Assembly: GCA_005798335.1 (NCBI GenBank)
Contig: SYJV01000467.1
Span: 1-37,287 of the forward strand
Reading direction: 5' to 3'
Length of the DNA: 37,287 bases
From: Planctomycetaceae bacterium
Lineage (GTDB): Bacteria > Planctomycetota > Planctomycetia > Pirellulales > Pirellulaceae
Both the position numbers and the translations under genes were made by a program. Of this stretch, positions 6,753 to 14,904 are shown in pieces; the first letter of the stretch is position 1; the number at the start of each line of letters is the position of its first letter. Below the pieces are notes generated by a model. It saw only the letters and a list, made by a program, of their open reading frames with translations. It did no database searches and had not been told where the DNA came from.

Positions 6753-9572
6753 TTAGGCCAGCAAATTCTTGATTGATTCGCGAGCGGCCTGGAGTGCTTG
6801 CGGGAGTTTTTCGGGATGCTTGCCGCCTGCTTGAGCAAGATCTGGCTTGCCACCGCCACCGCCGCCGACCACCGGTGCAACTAGACTGATCCACTCGCCA
6901 GCGCTGACGCCCTTTTCGACCAGCGACTTGCTCACACCGGCCACGATCAGGACCTTGTCTTCGCCAGATTGGCAAGCGAGTAACACGGCTACGGGCGTTA
7001 CGCTGGATTTGCGAATCTGATCGATCCACTGTCTCATAAGGTTCGCGGTAGCGCCAGGCGTCTCTAGCACGATTGCCAACGATCCACCCACGGATTCTGC
7101 TTGCCCTAACAAAGATTCTGCTGTCACCTGGCCGCTTTGGGCCAGTTGTTTTACTTGAGCTTCGAGTTTGGACTGCTCGTCGACAATCGCACGAATGCGG
7201 CTTGCGATCTCTGCGGGCGCTACGTTGAGTATCCGCGCGGCATCGCGCACCACGGCACGCTGGGCTACGTAGTCGTTTGACAATAGCTCCGAGGATGATG
7301 TTGGTTTCGCCGCGGACGGTTCGGTTGCCGAAGAGCCGCCAAGTTGTTTCTTTAGGCCGCGCACGGACTGGACTAGTTGCCGCAATCTAGTTGCGACTTC
7401 TACAGTTGAGCACCTTAGTTCGGTCGAAGCACCTTCGAGAATTTGTCGTACCTGATCTCGATGAGCATGTGCACGTTGGCCGGTTAGCGCCACGATGCGC
7501 CGCGTGCCAGAGGATACGCTCTCCTCAGAGGTGACTTCGAATTGGGCAACTTCGCGAGTGTTGTCCAAATGCGTACCGCCACAAAGTTCTTTGGAAAAAC
7601 TGCCCATGCTGACCATGCGCACCGGGTCAGGGTATTTCTCTCCAAACAACATCATCGCTCCAGCTTTGCGCGCCTCGGCCAGCGGAACCAGCTTCCAAGA
7701 GATTTCAGCACCCTCTTCGATTCTGGCCGCGACCATTTTTTCGAGCTCGTCGATTTGCTCGTCCGATAGAGCTTGTTGATTTGTAAAGTCAAATCGCAAC
7801 AAGTCGTGATCGACCTTACTGCCTTGTTGTTGCGCATGTTGGCCAATGACTTTTTGAAGTGCATGATGCAAGATGTGCGTTGCCGAGTGAGCTCGTCGAA
7901 TAGAATCGCGACCAGTCACATCGACTGCGGCGCGAACTGGCATGCCTTCTTTGAGTTCGCCCGTGCGAAGATGTCCAAAGTGGACCAGCAGCTCACCAGC
8001 TTTCTGCGTATCGATCACTTCAAACCGCACTCCGTCAGCTTCGATCGTACCGGTATCGCCAACCTGACCACCACCTTCTCCGTAGAATGGAGATTTATCT
8101 AGGACGATGCGCACCGGATGGCTGGTATCGCCGCCGGGCACCAAATGCCCTACCAGTCGTTCATCATGGGTGGTACCAACCACGATTCCCTTGACCTGAG
8201 TTTCGATTTCGGTCGTTTGATAACCGACAAAATCTGTGCGCAAGAGAGCCTCTTTCAGCGTTTCGATGGGGCCGGTTTGAAATAACTCGCCTCGCTCTCC
8301 GCCACTAATCTTTTCGTGTTCGTGCATCGCATCGCGATAACCGTCCCAATCAAAGGTAAAGTTTCGTTCCGCGGCCAGTGCCTGAAACAACTCTGGAGGA
8401 ACGCCGTAGGTTTGGTACAGACTTGCGGCTTCCGGGCCGTCAACCATGACGCGATTGGTCGACAACATGCTTTGAAACACTCGATCAATGCGTTCCAGTC
8501 CTGCACCGATCGTCGCAAAAAAGTCCGCTTCCTCGCGGCGAATAACCTCGGCAACTCGATTGGTCGTCTGTTTTAGTTCCGGGTACGCAGCCGACATGGC
8601 TTCAGCCACGGCTGGGACCAGTTGATACATGAATGGCTCGCGCATACCCAGTTGATGACCGTCGAGCACAGCGCGGCGCAGCAATCGCTTGATGACGTAG
8701 CGAGCCTTTTTTGGGCCTGGAATTACATTCTCGTGAATAGCGAACGTGCACGCGCGAACGTGGTCCGTGATGCGTCGCAAGCGTCTACCAGCATCGCTAT
8801 CGTATTGATAATTCGTTGAGCAAACTGAGGCCGCCGCGTTGACGATCGGGAACAGGATGTCGATATGAAAGTTGCTCGGAACTCCCTGTAGGACGCTGGC
8901 GGTCCGCTCTAGTCCCATGCCGGTGTCGATATTCTTGCTGGGCAAGGGACGCAAATTATCGGGCGGCGCACCGACGCGATTAAATTGCGTGAACACGAGA
9001 TTCCAGATTTCTACGGACTTACCCGAATCGAGCTGATAGTAAATCTCGCTACATGGCCCACACACACCATCGGGGCCTTGGCTGGGCGCGCTGGCTGGCC
9101 AAAAATTCTCGTCTTCTTCCATGCGCGAAATGCGCGTTGTCGGCAGCCCAATTTTTTCGTGCCAGATATTGGCCGCTTCGTCGTCATCTTTGTAAACGGT
9201 GACGCTCAATCGTTCAGGCTGGATCGCAAGCCACTTGGGACTGGTAAGAAACTCCCAGGCCCACGCAATGGCTTCATTCTTGAAGTAGTCTCCGAAGCTG
9301 AAATTTCCCAGCATTTCGAAAAAAGTGTGGTGATATGCCGTGCGCCCCACATTATCGATATCGCCGGTTCGCAAACACTTTTGGCAAGTGGTCGCTCGCG
9401 TAAATTCCAGTTTTACTTTTCCAAGAAAGTGATCTTTGAACTGGTTCATGCCGGCTGGGGTGAAGAGAACCGACGGGTCCCAAGTTGGCACCAGCACATC
9501 GCTCGATTGTCGACTGTGCCCTTGAGAAGCAAAATAGGCCAAGTACTTTTCGCGAAGTTCGTCCGCTTTCAC
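6753..9572 (-). CDS. alaS: Alanine--tRNA ligase
   Basis: It charges tRNA-Ala with alanine in the cytoplasm and edits mischarged Ser and Gly. The 939-residue protein is slightly longer than the E. coli enzyme (876). The class II catalytic core spans residues 1-460, with TPAGMNQFKDHFLG (38-51), RTAYHHTFFEMLGNFSFGDYF (split over 77-97) and DTGMGLERTASVLQG (216-230). The editing domain has the zinc-binding set H562, H566, C664 and H668 (HSATH and CGGTH). The C-terminal DHHA1 domain ends in a Gly-run and GKPDLAQAGGK. The start is GTG 9572; TGA lies three codons upstream, so no longer start exists, and the ribosome site is weak. An extra Ser/Ala-rich segment around 710-730 may explain the greater length. 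Confidence 0.98.
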   Translation of the reverse strand: MKADELREKYLAYFASQGHSRQSSDVLVPTWDPSVLFTPAGMNQFKDHFLGKVKLEFTRATTCQKCLRTGDIDNVGRTAYHHTFFEMLGNFSFGDYFKNEAIAWAWEFLTSPKWLAIQPERLSVTVYKDDDEAANIWHEKIGLPTTRISRMEEDENFWPASAPSQGPDGVCGPCSEIYYQLDSGKSVEIWNLVFTQFNRVGAPPDNLRPLPSKNIDTGMGLERTASVLQGVPSNFHIDILFPIVNAAASVCSTNYQYDSDAGRRLRRITDHVRACTFAIHENVIPGPKKARYVIKRLLRRAVLDGHQLGMREPFMYQLVPAVAEAMSAAYPELKQTTNRVAEVIRREEADFFATIGAGLERIDRVFQSMLSTNRVMVDGPEAASLYQTYGVPPELFQALAAERNFTFDWDGYRDAMHEHEKISGGERGELFQTGPIETLKEALLRTDFVGYQTTEIETQVKGIVVGTTHDERLVGHLVPGGDTSHPVRIVLDKSPFYGEGGGQVGDTGTIEADGVRFEVIDTQKAGELLVHFGHLRTGELKEGMPVRAAVDVTGRDSIRRAHSATHILHHALQKVIGQHAQQQGSKVDHDLLRFDFTNQQALSDEQIDELEKMVAARIEEGAEISWKLVPLAEARKAGAMMLFGEKYPDPVRMVSMGSFSKELCGGTHLDNTREVAQFEVTSEESVSSGTRRIVALTGQRAHAHRDQVRQILEGASTELRCSTVEVATRLRQLVQSVRGLKKQLGGSSATEPSAAKPTSSSELLSNDYVAQRAVVRDAARILNVAPAEIASRIRAIVDEQSKLEAQVKQLAQSGQVTAESLLGQAESVGGSLAIVLETPGATANLMRQWIDQIRKSSVTPVAVLLACQSGEDKVLIVAGVSKSLVEKGVSAGEWISLVAPVVGGGGGGKPDLAQAGGKHPEKLPQALQAARESIKNLLA

Positions 9573-9753
9573 GATCCATCATCCCAGTCTAGAAGTAGTC
9601 AAAAAAATCCACAATCCGGTTAGGCAGCCGAATCTGCGGATGATATCCACGCCAGAGTTCTCTCGGTGTCGCAACGCCGCCAAAGTCGTCAATATATCTG
9701 TAATCGAAATTATCAGCTATCGCACTCTTGCGATCACCCACCGCCGCGAATGG
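9573..9753. other. Spacer upstream of alaS
   Basis: The 181 bp between the small hypothetical gene and alaS should hold the alaS promoter on the minus strand, but I cannot pick a convincing -35/-10 pair or any strong hairpin. Confidence 0.3.
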
Positions 9754-10017
9754 TCACTCTTGGCCGTCCGTGGTATAGCTCTGATTCGGTTTCGGCGGAA
9801 CAATCGCTCGGGCTCCCACTGGACGTACTGCGTGCGGCTTTAGCGGCCACTGAGGTCCAATGACAGGCTCGATGTGCAATCTTATAGAACCATAACATGC
9901 GTTAAAGGACTCGATGAAGTCCGCACAATCCTCTTCTGGCAAACAAATCGCCCCCACAATTTGATTTCCTTGGCGTATCACTCCTGTCATCGGGTCGCGG
10001 GCAAAACTGGAGGACAT
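9754..10017 (-). CDS. Hypothetical protein, 87 residues
   Basis: The frame starts at ATG 10017, with AAGGA eight bases upstream, and has balanced, protein-like composition. It starts MSSSFARDPMTGVIRQGNQI, includes CLPEEDCADFIESFNACYG in the middle, and has a Pro-rich, polar tail. There is no signal peptide or membrane segment, and three Cys lie within about 20 residues. I do not recognise a family. It lies on the same strand as cysI and alaS, 181 bp before alaS. Two large inverted repeats (10193-10402) separate it from cysI, so it probably has its own promoter between 10018 and 10190. The ribosome site and composition are the only evidence that it is real. Confidence 0.5.
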   Translation of the reverse strand: MSSSFARDPMTGVIRQGNQIVGAICLPEEDCADFIESFNACYGSIRLHIEPVIGPQWPLKPHAVRPVGARAIVPPKPNQSYTTDGQE

Positions 10018-10192
10018 ACAGGTGATCCTTGCACTAGCGCTACATCACCGCAAGTCGATGAAGCTGAGACAGTTGCCACATTCGCCAGTCGCGTGCATTG
10101 CTTCGGAATCATTAACCACGCACTGGCAAAACATGGCTACTCTAGAACTCTAGGCACTGCCAAAGCAATCATTGCCCAGTCGATCCGCTTAG

Positions 10193-10320
10193 GCGCAATA
10201 CCGTTCAACGAACGTGGGATAAGCTTCCAGCTTGTCAATATCTTGTGCAAGCAATGGCGAAACTCCGCTGCAGGTTGACAAGCTGGAAGCTTATCCCACG
10301 TTCGTTGAACGGTATTGCGC
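10193..10320. repeat. 46-bp perfect inverted repeat with 36-bp spacer
   Basis: Bases 10193-10238 and 10275-10320 are exact reverse complements over 46 bases, around a spacer of 36. Both ends continue into the same ten bases CGCTTAGGCG (10187-10196 and 10318-10327), read in the same direction. The arms contain smaller palindromes such as AAGCTT. The structure lies downstream of cysI and upstream of the 87-residue gene. A perfect 46-bp stem is much larger than an intrinsic terminator; it resembles a miniature inverted-repeat element or a cruciform-forming site. Confidence 0.9.
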
Positions 10321-10326
10321 TTAGGC

Positions 10327-10402
10327 GAGAAATTCGTGTCAGGTACCTTTTGAGCACAGCACCCGAAGGGCGAGTTCCTCGCAAAAGGTACACTGAATTC
10401 TC
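10327..10402. repeat. REP-like imperfect palindrome
   Basis: GTACCTTTTG (10343-10352) and CAAAAGGTAC (10382-10391) are exact complements. Outside them, GAGAAATTCGTGT and the complement of ACTGAATTCTC pair imperfectly, giving an outer arm with small bulges. The core CAGGTACCTTTTG resembles REP-type palindromes associated with REP-associated tyrosine transposases that I recall from planctomycetes, though no transposase gene is present. It starts 43 bp after the cysI stop and could also end its transcript. Confidence 0.6.
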
Positions 10403-10444
10403 AAACGATACTAACTTTCAGCGAACATGGATTCGTAATCGGGC

Positions 10445-12169
10445 TTAGCTAACGTTGGCCACAAATTCCGAACTCCAGGTCAATAATTGTTCGTTGCCGA
10501 CTCGATTACAAAAATCGCCAAACGATTCACCATCGGTTCGGTATTGTTTATAGGAAACGAACAGCGGAACTAAACTTGGTACCAGATCATTGTAGGCAAC
10601 CAAGTCCCTATGAATGAACGCCAAGCGATTTCCCAACAACCGCCCACCCACGAAGACGGTATATTTTTCTTTTGCCTTTCCGACAAAGGCAATGTCCGCA
10701 TTGTAAGGCCGAGCGCATCCATTGGGGCAGCCGGTCATGCGAACCGTGAATTTCTCGCGATCAAGTCCAAGTCGCGCTAGCTCGACCTCCATCTGATCGA
10801 TGACGCCTGGCAGAGCGCGTTCGCTCTCCGTAATTGCCAAACCGCAGGTCGGCAAGGCGACGCAGGCCATCGACCAGCGCCGGACTGTTGAAATCTCTTC
10901 TGACAGCGGCAGGCGATGTTTGCGAATGATGGATTCCAGCACCGATCTGTCTTGCGGGGCGATGTTCGTGAACAAGATGCTCTGATGCGGGGTTAACCGA
11001 ATGCCAGGATTCAAAGTTGCGCAAATCTCGCGAATCGCGGATTTCCAACGGCGATCATCGCTATCGTACAACCTACCATTTTCAACATTCCAGCCATAAA
11101 ACCACTTACCATCACCTTGTTCGTCCCAGCCGATGTGATCGTTGAACCCGTGTACGTCGTCTTCAGTACAATCGAGCAGTTTGCTGCCGTAGTATTTCTC
11201 AACTTCGGCGCGAAACCACTCGATACCTTTATCCGCGATCACATATTTCAGTCGCGCGACCTTGCGATCGGCACGATTGCCATTGTCGCGTTGCACTTTT
11301 ACCACAGCTTCGGCAACGCCCACAGCCTGCTCCGGCGTGACAAAGGCCATTCGCTTCGCTAGCGCAGGGAAAGTCTTCTTAGCGCTAGGAGTAGTTCCAA
11401 ATCCGCCACCCACCAACACGTTATAACCGATGATCTTGCCATCGCGGACAACCGCCAAGAATCCCAAATCGTTGGTGTAAATATCCACGCAGTTGTCTTC
11501 CGGCAATCCTACAGCGGTCTTGAATTTTCGAGGCAAATACGTCTTGCCGTAGATCGGTTCGACTTCGTCATCCTCGGCATGGCCACCGACCAGCGATTCC
11601 TCGCCGCTTTCAGGATCTTTGACCCAGGTCTCGTAGTAAGCGCGTGTTCGCGGTGCCAAATGTGCGACCAGTGCGTCGGTTAACTTGTGCATTTCCTGGT
11701 GCACCGAGTCCGTGTACGGAGCGGGACAGCACATGACATTACGATTAACGTCGCCGCAGGCCGCGAGCGTACTTAACTGCACTTTATTGATGCGGTGAAT
11801 AGTTTGCCAAAGATCGCTTTTGGCGACGCCGTGCAATTGAAGGGCTTGCCGAGTAGTGCACTTCAAGGTTGCATTGCCAAGTTCATCGCACAAATCGAGA
11901 TGTTCGATTAACTGCGCCGCGGTCAGCCTCCCTCCGGGGACCCGGGTGCGCGTCATCATCGAAAATGCTTTAGCAGATTTTCCTTCGGCCCCGGACTTGC
12001 GCGAATCGCGGTTGTCTTGTTGATAGGTTCCATGAAACTTGAGCAATGTTGAGTTGGCTTTGTTGAAATCGTCCGCGTCCGTTTTTAGCTCGTCCGCGAT
12101 CGTGCCGCCAAGAAAATTGCTCTCCAGCTTGATTAGTTCCACCGCGCTTAGATCTTGCTCATCAGCCAT
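10445..12169 (-). CDS. cysI: Assimilatory sulfite reductase hemoprotein (CysI-type siroheme reductase)
   Basis: The 574-residue protein matches the length of CysI, which reduces sulfite to sulfide using siroheme and a 4Fe-4S cluster in the cytoplasm. The cluster and siroheme ligands are intact: C436 and C442 (CVALPTC), then C481 and C485 (CPNGC), within VRMTGCPNGCARPYNADIAFVG. Siroheme-binding residues include TRTRVPGGRLTAAQ (73-86) and TLKCTTRQALQLHGV. The two-fold repeat of ferrite-like and siroheme domains is present. The context carries no cysJ flavoprotein, so electrons may come from ferredoxin, and a ferredoxin-type sulfite or nitrite reductase is an alternative. The start is ATG 12169 (MADEQDLSAVELIKLE). 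It is preceded by a 350-bp intergenic region shared with the divergent fcl. Confidence 0.93.
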   Translation of the reverse strand: MADEQDLSAVELIKLESNFLGGTIADELKTDADDFNKANSTLLKFHGTYQQDNRDSRKSGAEGKSAKAFSMMTRTRVPGGRLTAAQLIEHLDLCDELGNATLKCTTRQALQLHGVAKSDLWQTIHRINKVQLSTLAACGDVNRNVMCCPAPYTDSVHQEMHKLTDALVAHLAPRTRAYYETWVKDPESGEESLVGGHAEDDEVEPIYGKTYLPRKFKTAVGLPEDNCVDIYTNDLGFLAVVRDGKIIGYNVLVGGGFGTTPSAKKTFPALAKRMAFVTPEQAVGVAEAVVKVQRDNGNRADRKVARLKYVIADKGIEWFRAEVEKYYGSKLLDCTEDDVHGFNDHIGWDEQGDGKWFYGWNVENGRLYDSDDRRWKSAIREICATLNPGIRLTPHQSILFTNIAPQDRSVLESIIRKHRLPLSEEISTVRRWSMACVALPTCGLAITESERALPGVIDQMEVELARLGLDREKFTVRMTGCPNGCARPYNADIAFVGKAKEKYTVFVGGRLLGNRLAFIHRDLVAYNDLVPSLVPLFVSYKQYRTDGESFGDFCNRVGNEQLLTWSSEFVANVS

Positions 12170-12519
12170 GAAGTCTTAACTTTCGCGAATCGATTTCGAT
12201 ACTGAACAATGCTGCTTGAAAATTTTGATAGCTTAAAATCTCACGAATTCCGGCCAGCGAACTAAGTGCCGCCCTTGCCAGGTTCAACTCGCAAAATGAT
12301 AAACGATATTGTGGACAGAAGTGCAAACTGGGTAGCTCTTGCAGACTTGCCCGACAATTCACATTATGGTAAGTAATCCTTCCAATTGCGGAAGCTCACT
12401 TTCCAGCGATTTAAGTTTGGCCACTATCGTCAAATCCGTTTGTACACTACCGCTGGGGTTGATCCAAGGCGAATCTTATCCAATCGCATTAGCCCATTTC
12501 CTTTGTCGTAGAGCAACTG
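12170..12519. other. Divergent intergenic region between cysI and fcl
   Basis: The 350 bp should contain the promoters of both genes. I see no convincing -35/-10 pair, riboswitch or strong hairpin, and the frames here look like chance. Confidence 0.4.
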
Positions 12520-13476
12520 ATGCTTCCCAAATCGATTTTTGTTGCAGGGCATCGCGGCATGGTGGGGAGTGCTGTTTGCCGACGATTGGAAATCGAGAAA
12601 AATGTTGAAACAATCACCCGTTGTCGCGCTGATTTAGATCTTGGAAACGCGGCTGAGGTTCGTCATTTCTTCGAGCAATCGCGACCCCAGGCCGTCATAC
12701 TCGCCGCGGCATTGGTGGGTGGAATACATGCCAATAATGCTTATCCAGTCGAGTTCATGACCGAGAATTTGCGCGTAGAATTGGCAGTTATCGAAGCAGC
12801 TTTTGCGACCGGAGTATCACGATTACTGTTCCTAGGAAGCACTTGCATCTACCCGCGACTGGCCCCACAGCCAATTTCCGAAGATCAGTTATTAACCAGT
12901 CCCCTTGAAAAAACTAACGAAGCGTATGCGCTTGCAAAAATTGTCGGTTTGAAATTGTGCGAGTACTATCGCCGTGAACATGGCGTGATTTATCACTCGG
13001 CGATGCCCACCAATCTGTACGGAAAAAATGACAACTACCATCCTGCCAATAGCCACGTATTGCCAGCATTACTAAGTCGATTTCACGCAGCCAAGGAATC
13101 TGGTTTGGAAGAAGTTGTGATATGGGGCACAGGTAGTCCGCGACGGGAATTTCTTTACGTCGACGATTTAGCCGATGCGCTCGTTCACCTCATTGGGCTT
13201 GCCGACCCTCCCGACTGGGTCAACGTTGGTTCCGGAGTCGACTTGACCATTCTTGAGCTGGCACACAAAATCGCCAAAACGGTTGGCTACCAAGGCAAGA
13301 TCAGCACTGATCCCTCCAAGCCCGATGGTACACCTCGCAAACAAACCAATATTTCGCTGATTCGCTCCACCGGATGGACTCCCAAAACCAGCCTTGATCA
13401 GGGACTCGAAGAGACCTACAAAGCGTTCCTAAGTGAAAAGTTGGCGGGGACTCTGCGAACCTCACAAAATAAGTAA
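12520..13476 (+). CDS. fcl: GDP-L-fucose synthase
   Basis: It catalyses the last two steps from GDP-4-keto-6-deoxymannose to GDP-L-fucose (epimerisation, then NADPH reduction). The 318-residue protein is full length. It opens with the Rossmann motif VAGHRGMVGSAV (8-19). The catalytic residues fall at the same numbers as in the E. coli enzyme: S107 and C109 in GSTCIYP, Y136 and K140 in YALAK, and H179 in NSHVLPALL. FLYVDDLADAL, near residue 210, is the usual substrate-domain motif. The start is ATG 12520; no good ribosome site is visible. The partner gmd lies 199 bp downstream on the same strand, so the two supply fucose for surface polysaccharide or glycoprotein. Confidence 0.97.
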   Translation: MLPKSIFVAGHRGMVGSAVCRRLEIEKNVETITRCRADLDLGNAAEVRHFFEQSRPQAVILAAALVGGIHANNAYPVEFMTENLRVELAVIEAAFATGVSRLLFLGSTCIYPRLAPQPISEDQLLTSPLEKTNEAYALAKIVGLKLCEYYRREHGVIYHSAMPTNLYGKNDNYHPANSHVLPALLSRFHAAKESGLEEVVIWGTGSPRREFLYVDDLADALVHLIGLADPPDWVNVGSGVDLTILELAHKIAKTVGYQGKISTDPSKPDGTPRKQTNISLIRSTGWTPKTSLDQGLEETYKAFLSEKLAGTLRTSQNK

Positions 13477-13675
13477 GATATTGGCCTTTCAACAAGCAGC
13501 CCAATTTAGTTGCGGCATCAATAGAGTTTCAATATGGTCAAGAACTGGGAAGGGACAGTTGTGCGAAGCACTTGCAGTGCAGTTCCGATATCGGTTCCTG
13601 TCACCATTCTGAACCACGCTAGAGTTTCCAACTGAATTTTGGCAAGATGTACTTTAGGGCAAAGAGGGAGCCGAC

Positions 13676-14689
13676 ATGCGTTCCGCATTGATCACAGGAA
13701 TTACAGGCCAAGACGGATCTTATCTTGCCGAGTTGTTGCTCGACAAAGGCTACTTAGTGCATGGTTTGGTACGGCGTTCGAGCAGTTTCACGACCGGTCG
13801 CATCGACCATCTGTATCGCGACATTCACGACAAACCGCAGTTGCGGTTGCACTACGGCGACTTGACTGACGGGCAAGCGCTGACGAACTTGGTGCAAGAA
13901 ATCGAGCCTGACGAAATTTATAATCTGGGCGCGCAAAGCCACGTTCGCGTGTCGTTCGATCAGCCGGTTTATACGCTGATGAGCGACGGTGTTGGAGCAC
14001 TGAATGTACTTGAGGCCGCTCGCCTGCTTAACAAACGCAAACAGGTGCGCGTCTACCAGGCCAGCAGCTCGGAAATGTTCGGAATGGTGCTCGAAACTCC
14101 TCAAACCGAAAAGACTCCGTTTAACCCTCAAAGTCCCTATGCGTGCGCGAAGGTGTTTGCGTTTTTTCAAACAGTGAACTACCGACGCAGCTACGACATG
14201 TTCGCGTGCAATGGCATACTATTCAATCACGAGTCCCCGCGTCGCGGAGAGACGTTCGTCACGCGCAAGATCACTCGTGCCGCCACGCGGATCAAAGTTG
14301 GATTGCAGGAAAAATTATATTTGGGCAATCTCGATGCCAAACGCGACTGGGGCTACGCCAAAGACTACGTCGAAGCGATGTGGCTGATGCTGCAACATCA
14401 CGAGCCCGATGATTTTGTAATTGCCACTGGCGAAACGCGGACCATTCGCGAGTTTCTCGATATGGTCTTCGAGCAGTTGCAACTCGATTGGCGGCGATAT
14501 GTCGAGATCGATCCGCGTTATTTTCGACCCGCAGAAGTTGACCTGCTGTTGGGAAATGCTTCAAAAGCCAAGGAAAAATTGGGTTGGACCGCAGCCACCG
14601 ATGTCCGAGAACTTGCGCGGCTGATGGTCGAACATGACCTCGAAATTGCCCAGCGAGAGTTACACAATAGCTCATTCAAAGGTGTGTAG
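13676..14689 (+). CDS. gmd: GDP-mannose 4,6-dehydratase
   Basis: It converts GDP-D-mannose to GDP-4-keto-6-deoxy-D-mannose, the substrate of Fcl. The 337-residue protein is slightly shorter than E. coli Gmd (373). It has the extended-SDR cofactor motif [13 protein letters not shown] (7-19), the NADP-binding [15 protein letters not shown] (33-47) and catalytic S132 with E133. Y155 and K159 of YACAK, then [22 protein letters not shown], complete the core. [14 protein letters not shown] is also diagnostic. ATG 13676 follows GAGGGAG by five bases, an excellent site. It sits downstream of fcl with a 199-bp gap that may hold its own promoter. A terminator-like repeat begins about 13 bases after its stop. 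Confidence 0.97.
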   Translation: MRSALITGITGQDGSYLAELLLDKGYLVHGLVRRSSSFTTGRIDHLYRDIHDKPQLRLHYGDLTDGQALTNLVQEIEPDEIYNLGAQSHVRVSFDQPVYTLMSDGVGALNVLEAARLLNKRKQVRVYQASSSEMFGMVLETPQTEKTPFNPQSPYACAKVFAFFQTVNYRRSYDMFACNGILFNHESPRRGETFVTRKITRAATRIKVGLQEKLYLGNLDAKRDWGYAKDYVEAMWLMLQHHEPDDFVIATGETRTIREFLDMVFEQLQLDWRRYVEIDPRYFRPAEVDLLLGNASKAKEKLGWTAATDVRELARLMVEHDLEIAQRELHNSSFKGV

Positions 14690-14693
14690 CGCT

Positions 14694-14726
14694 GCGAGAG
14701 TAGAGCAATTGTCCTCAATTGCTCAA
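14694..14726 (+). terminator. Terminator-like dispersed hairpin after gmd
   Basis: GAGCAATTG (14703-14711) and CAATTGCTC (14716-14724) form a 9-bp stem with loop TCCT. The preceding GAGAGTA and the hairpin recur, in the same orientation relative to the upstream gene, after the PQQ gene at 19588-19617. The U-tract is poor (AATATCC), so termination efficiency is uncertain. Confidence 0.55.
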
Positions 14727-14754
14727 TATCCTTTCCTGATCCTATCCTGCGAAT

Positions 14755-14851
14755 ACAAGCCCGAAGCGCAAGCGAGTGCGTCAATCCTGGCATACACTCG
14801 CTTGCGCTTCGGGCTTGTACTGGCATACACTCGCTTGCGCTTCGGGCTTGT
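14755..14851. repeat. Palindromic repeat array: 24-bp arms, three copies
   Basis: A 24-base unit from ACAAGCCCGAAGCGCAAG to GTG occurs once forward (14755-14778) and twice as its exact complement (14795-14818 and 14828-14851). Copies one and two form a perfect hairpin with a 16-base loop, and copies two and three are direct repeats with a 33-bp period. The unit resembles a palindrome widely dispersed in Pirellulaceae genomes, from memory. It lies between the convergent gmd and TPR genes. Confidence 0.85.
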
Positions 14852-14904
14852 ATTGGTAAGAAACTATCTGCCGCTCGCCTAAGAACTTATTTTGCTATCC
14901 GTTT

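Noticed and set aside
8985-9623. 212-codon plus-strand frame opposite alaS
   Set aside because: Antisense to the highly conserved catalytic core of AlaS; no protein-like features.
9874-10278. 134-codon plus-strand frame
   Set aside because: It overlaps the better-supported 87-residue gene and runs into the inverted repeat; there is no ribosome site.
14755-14851. CRISPR array
   Set aside because: Only three units, one inverted, spacers of 9-16 bases, and no cas genes.
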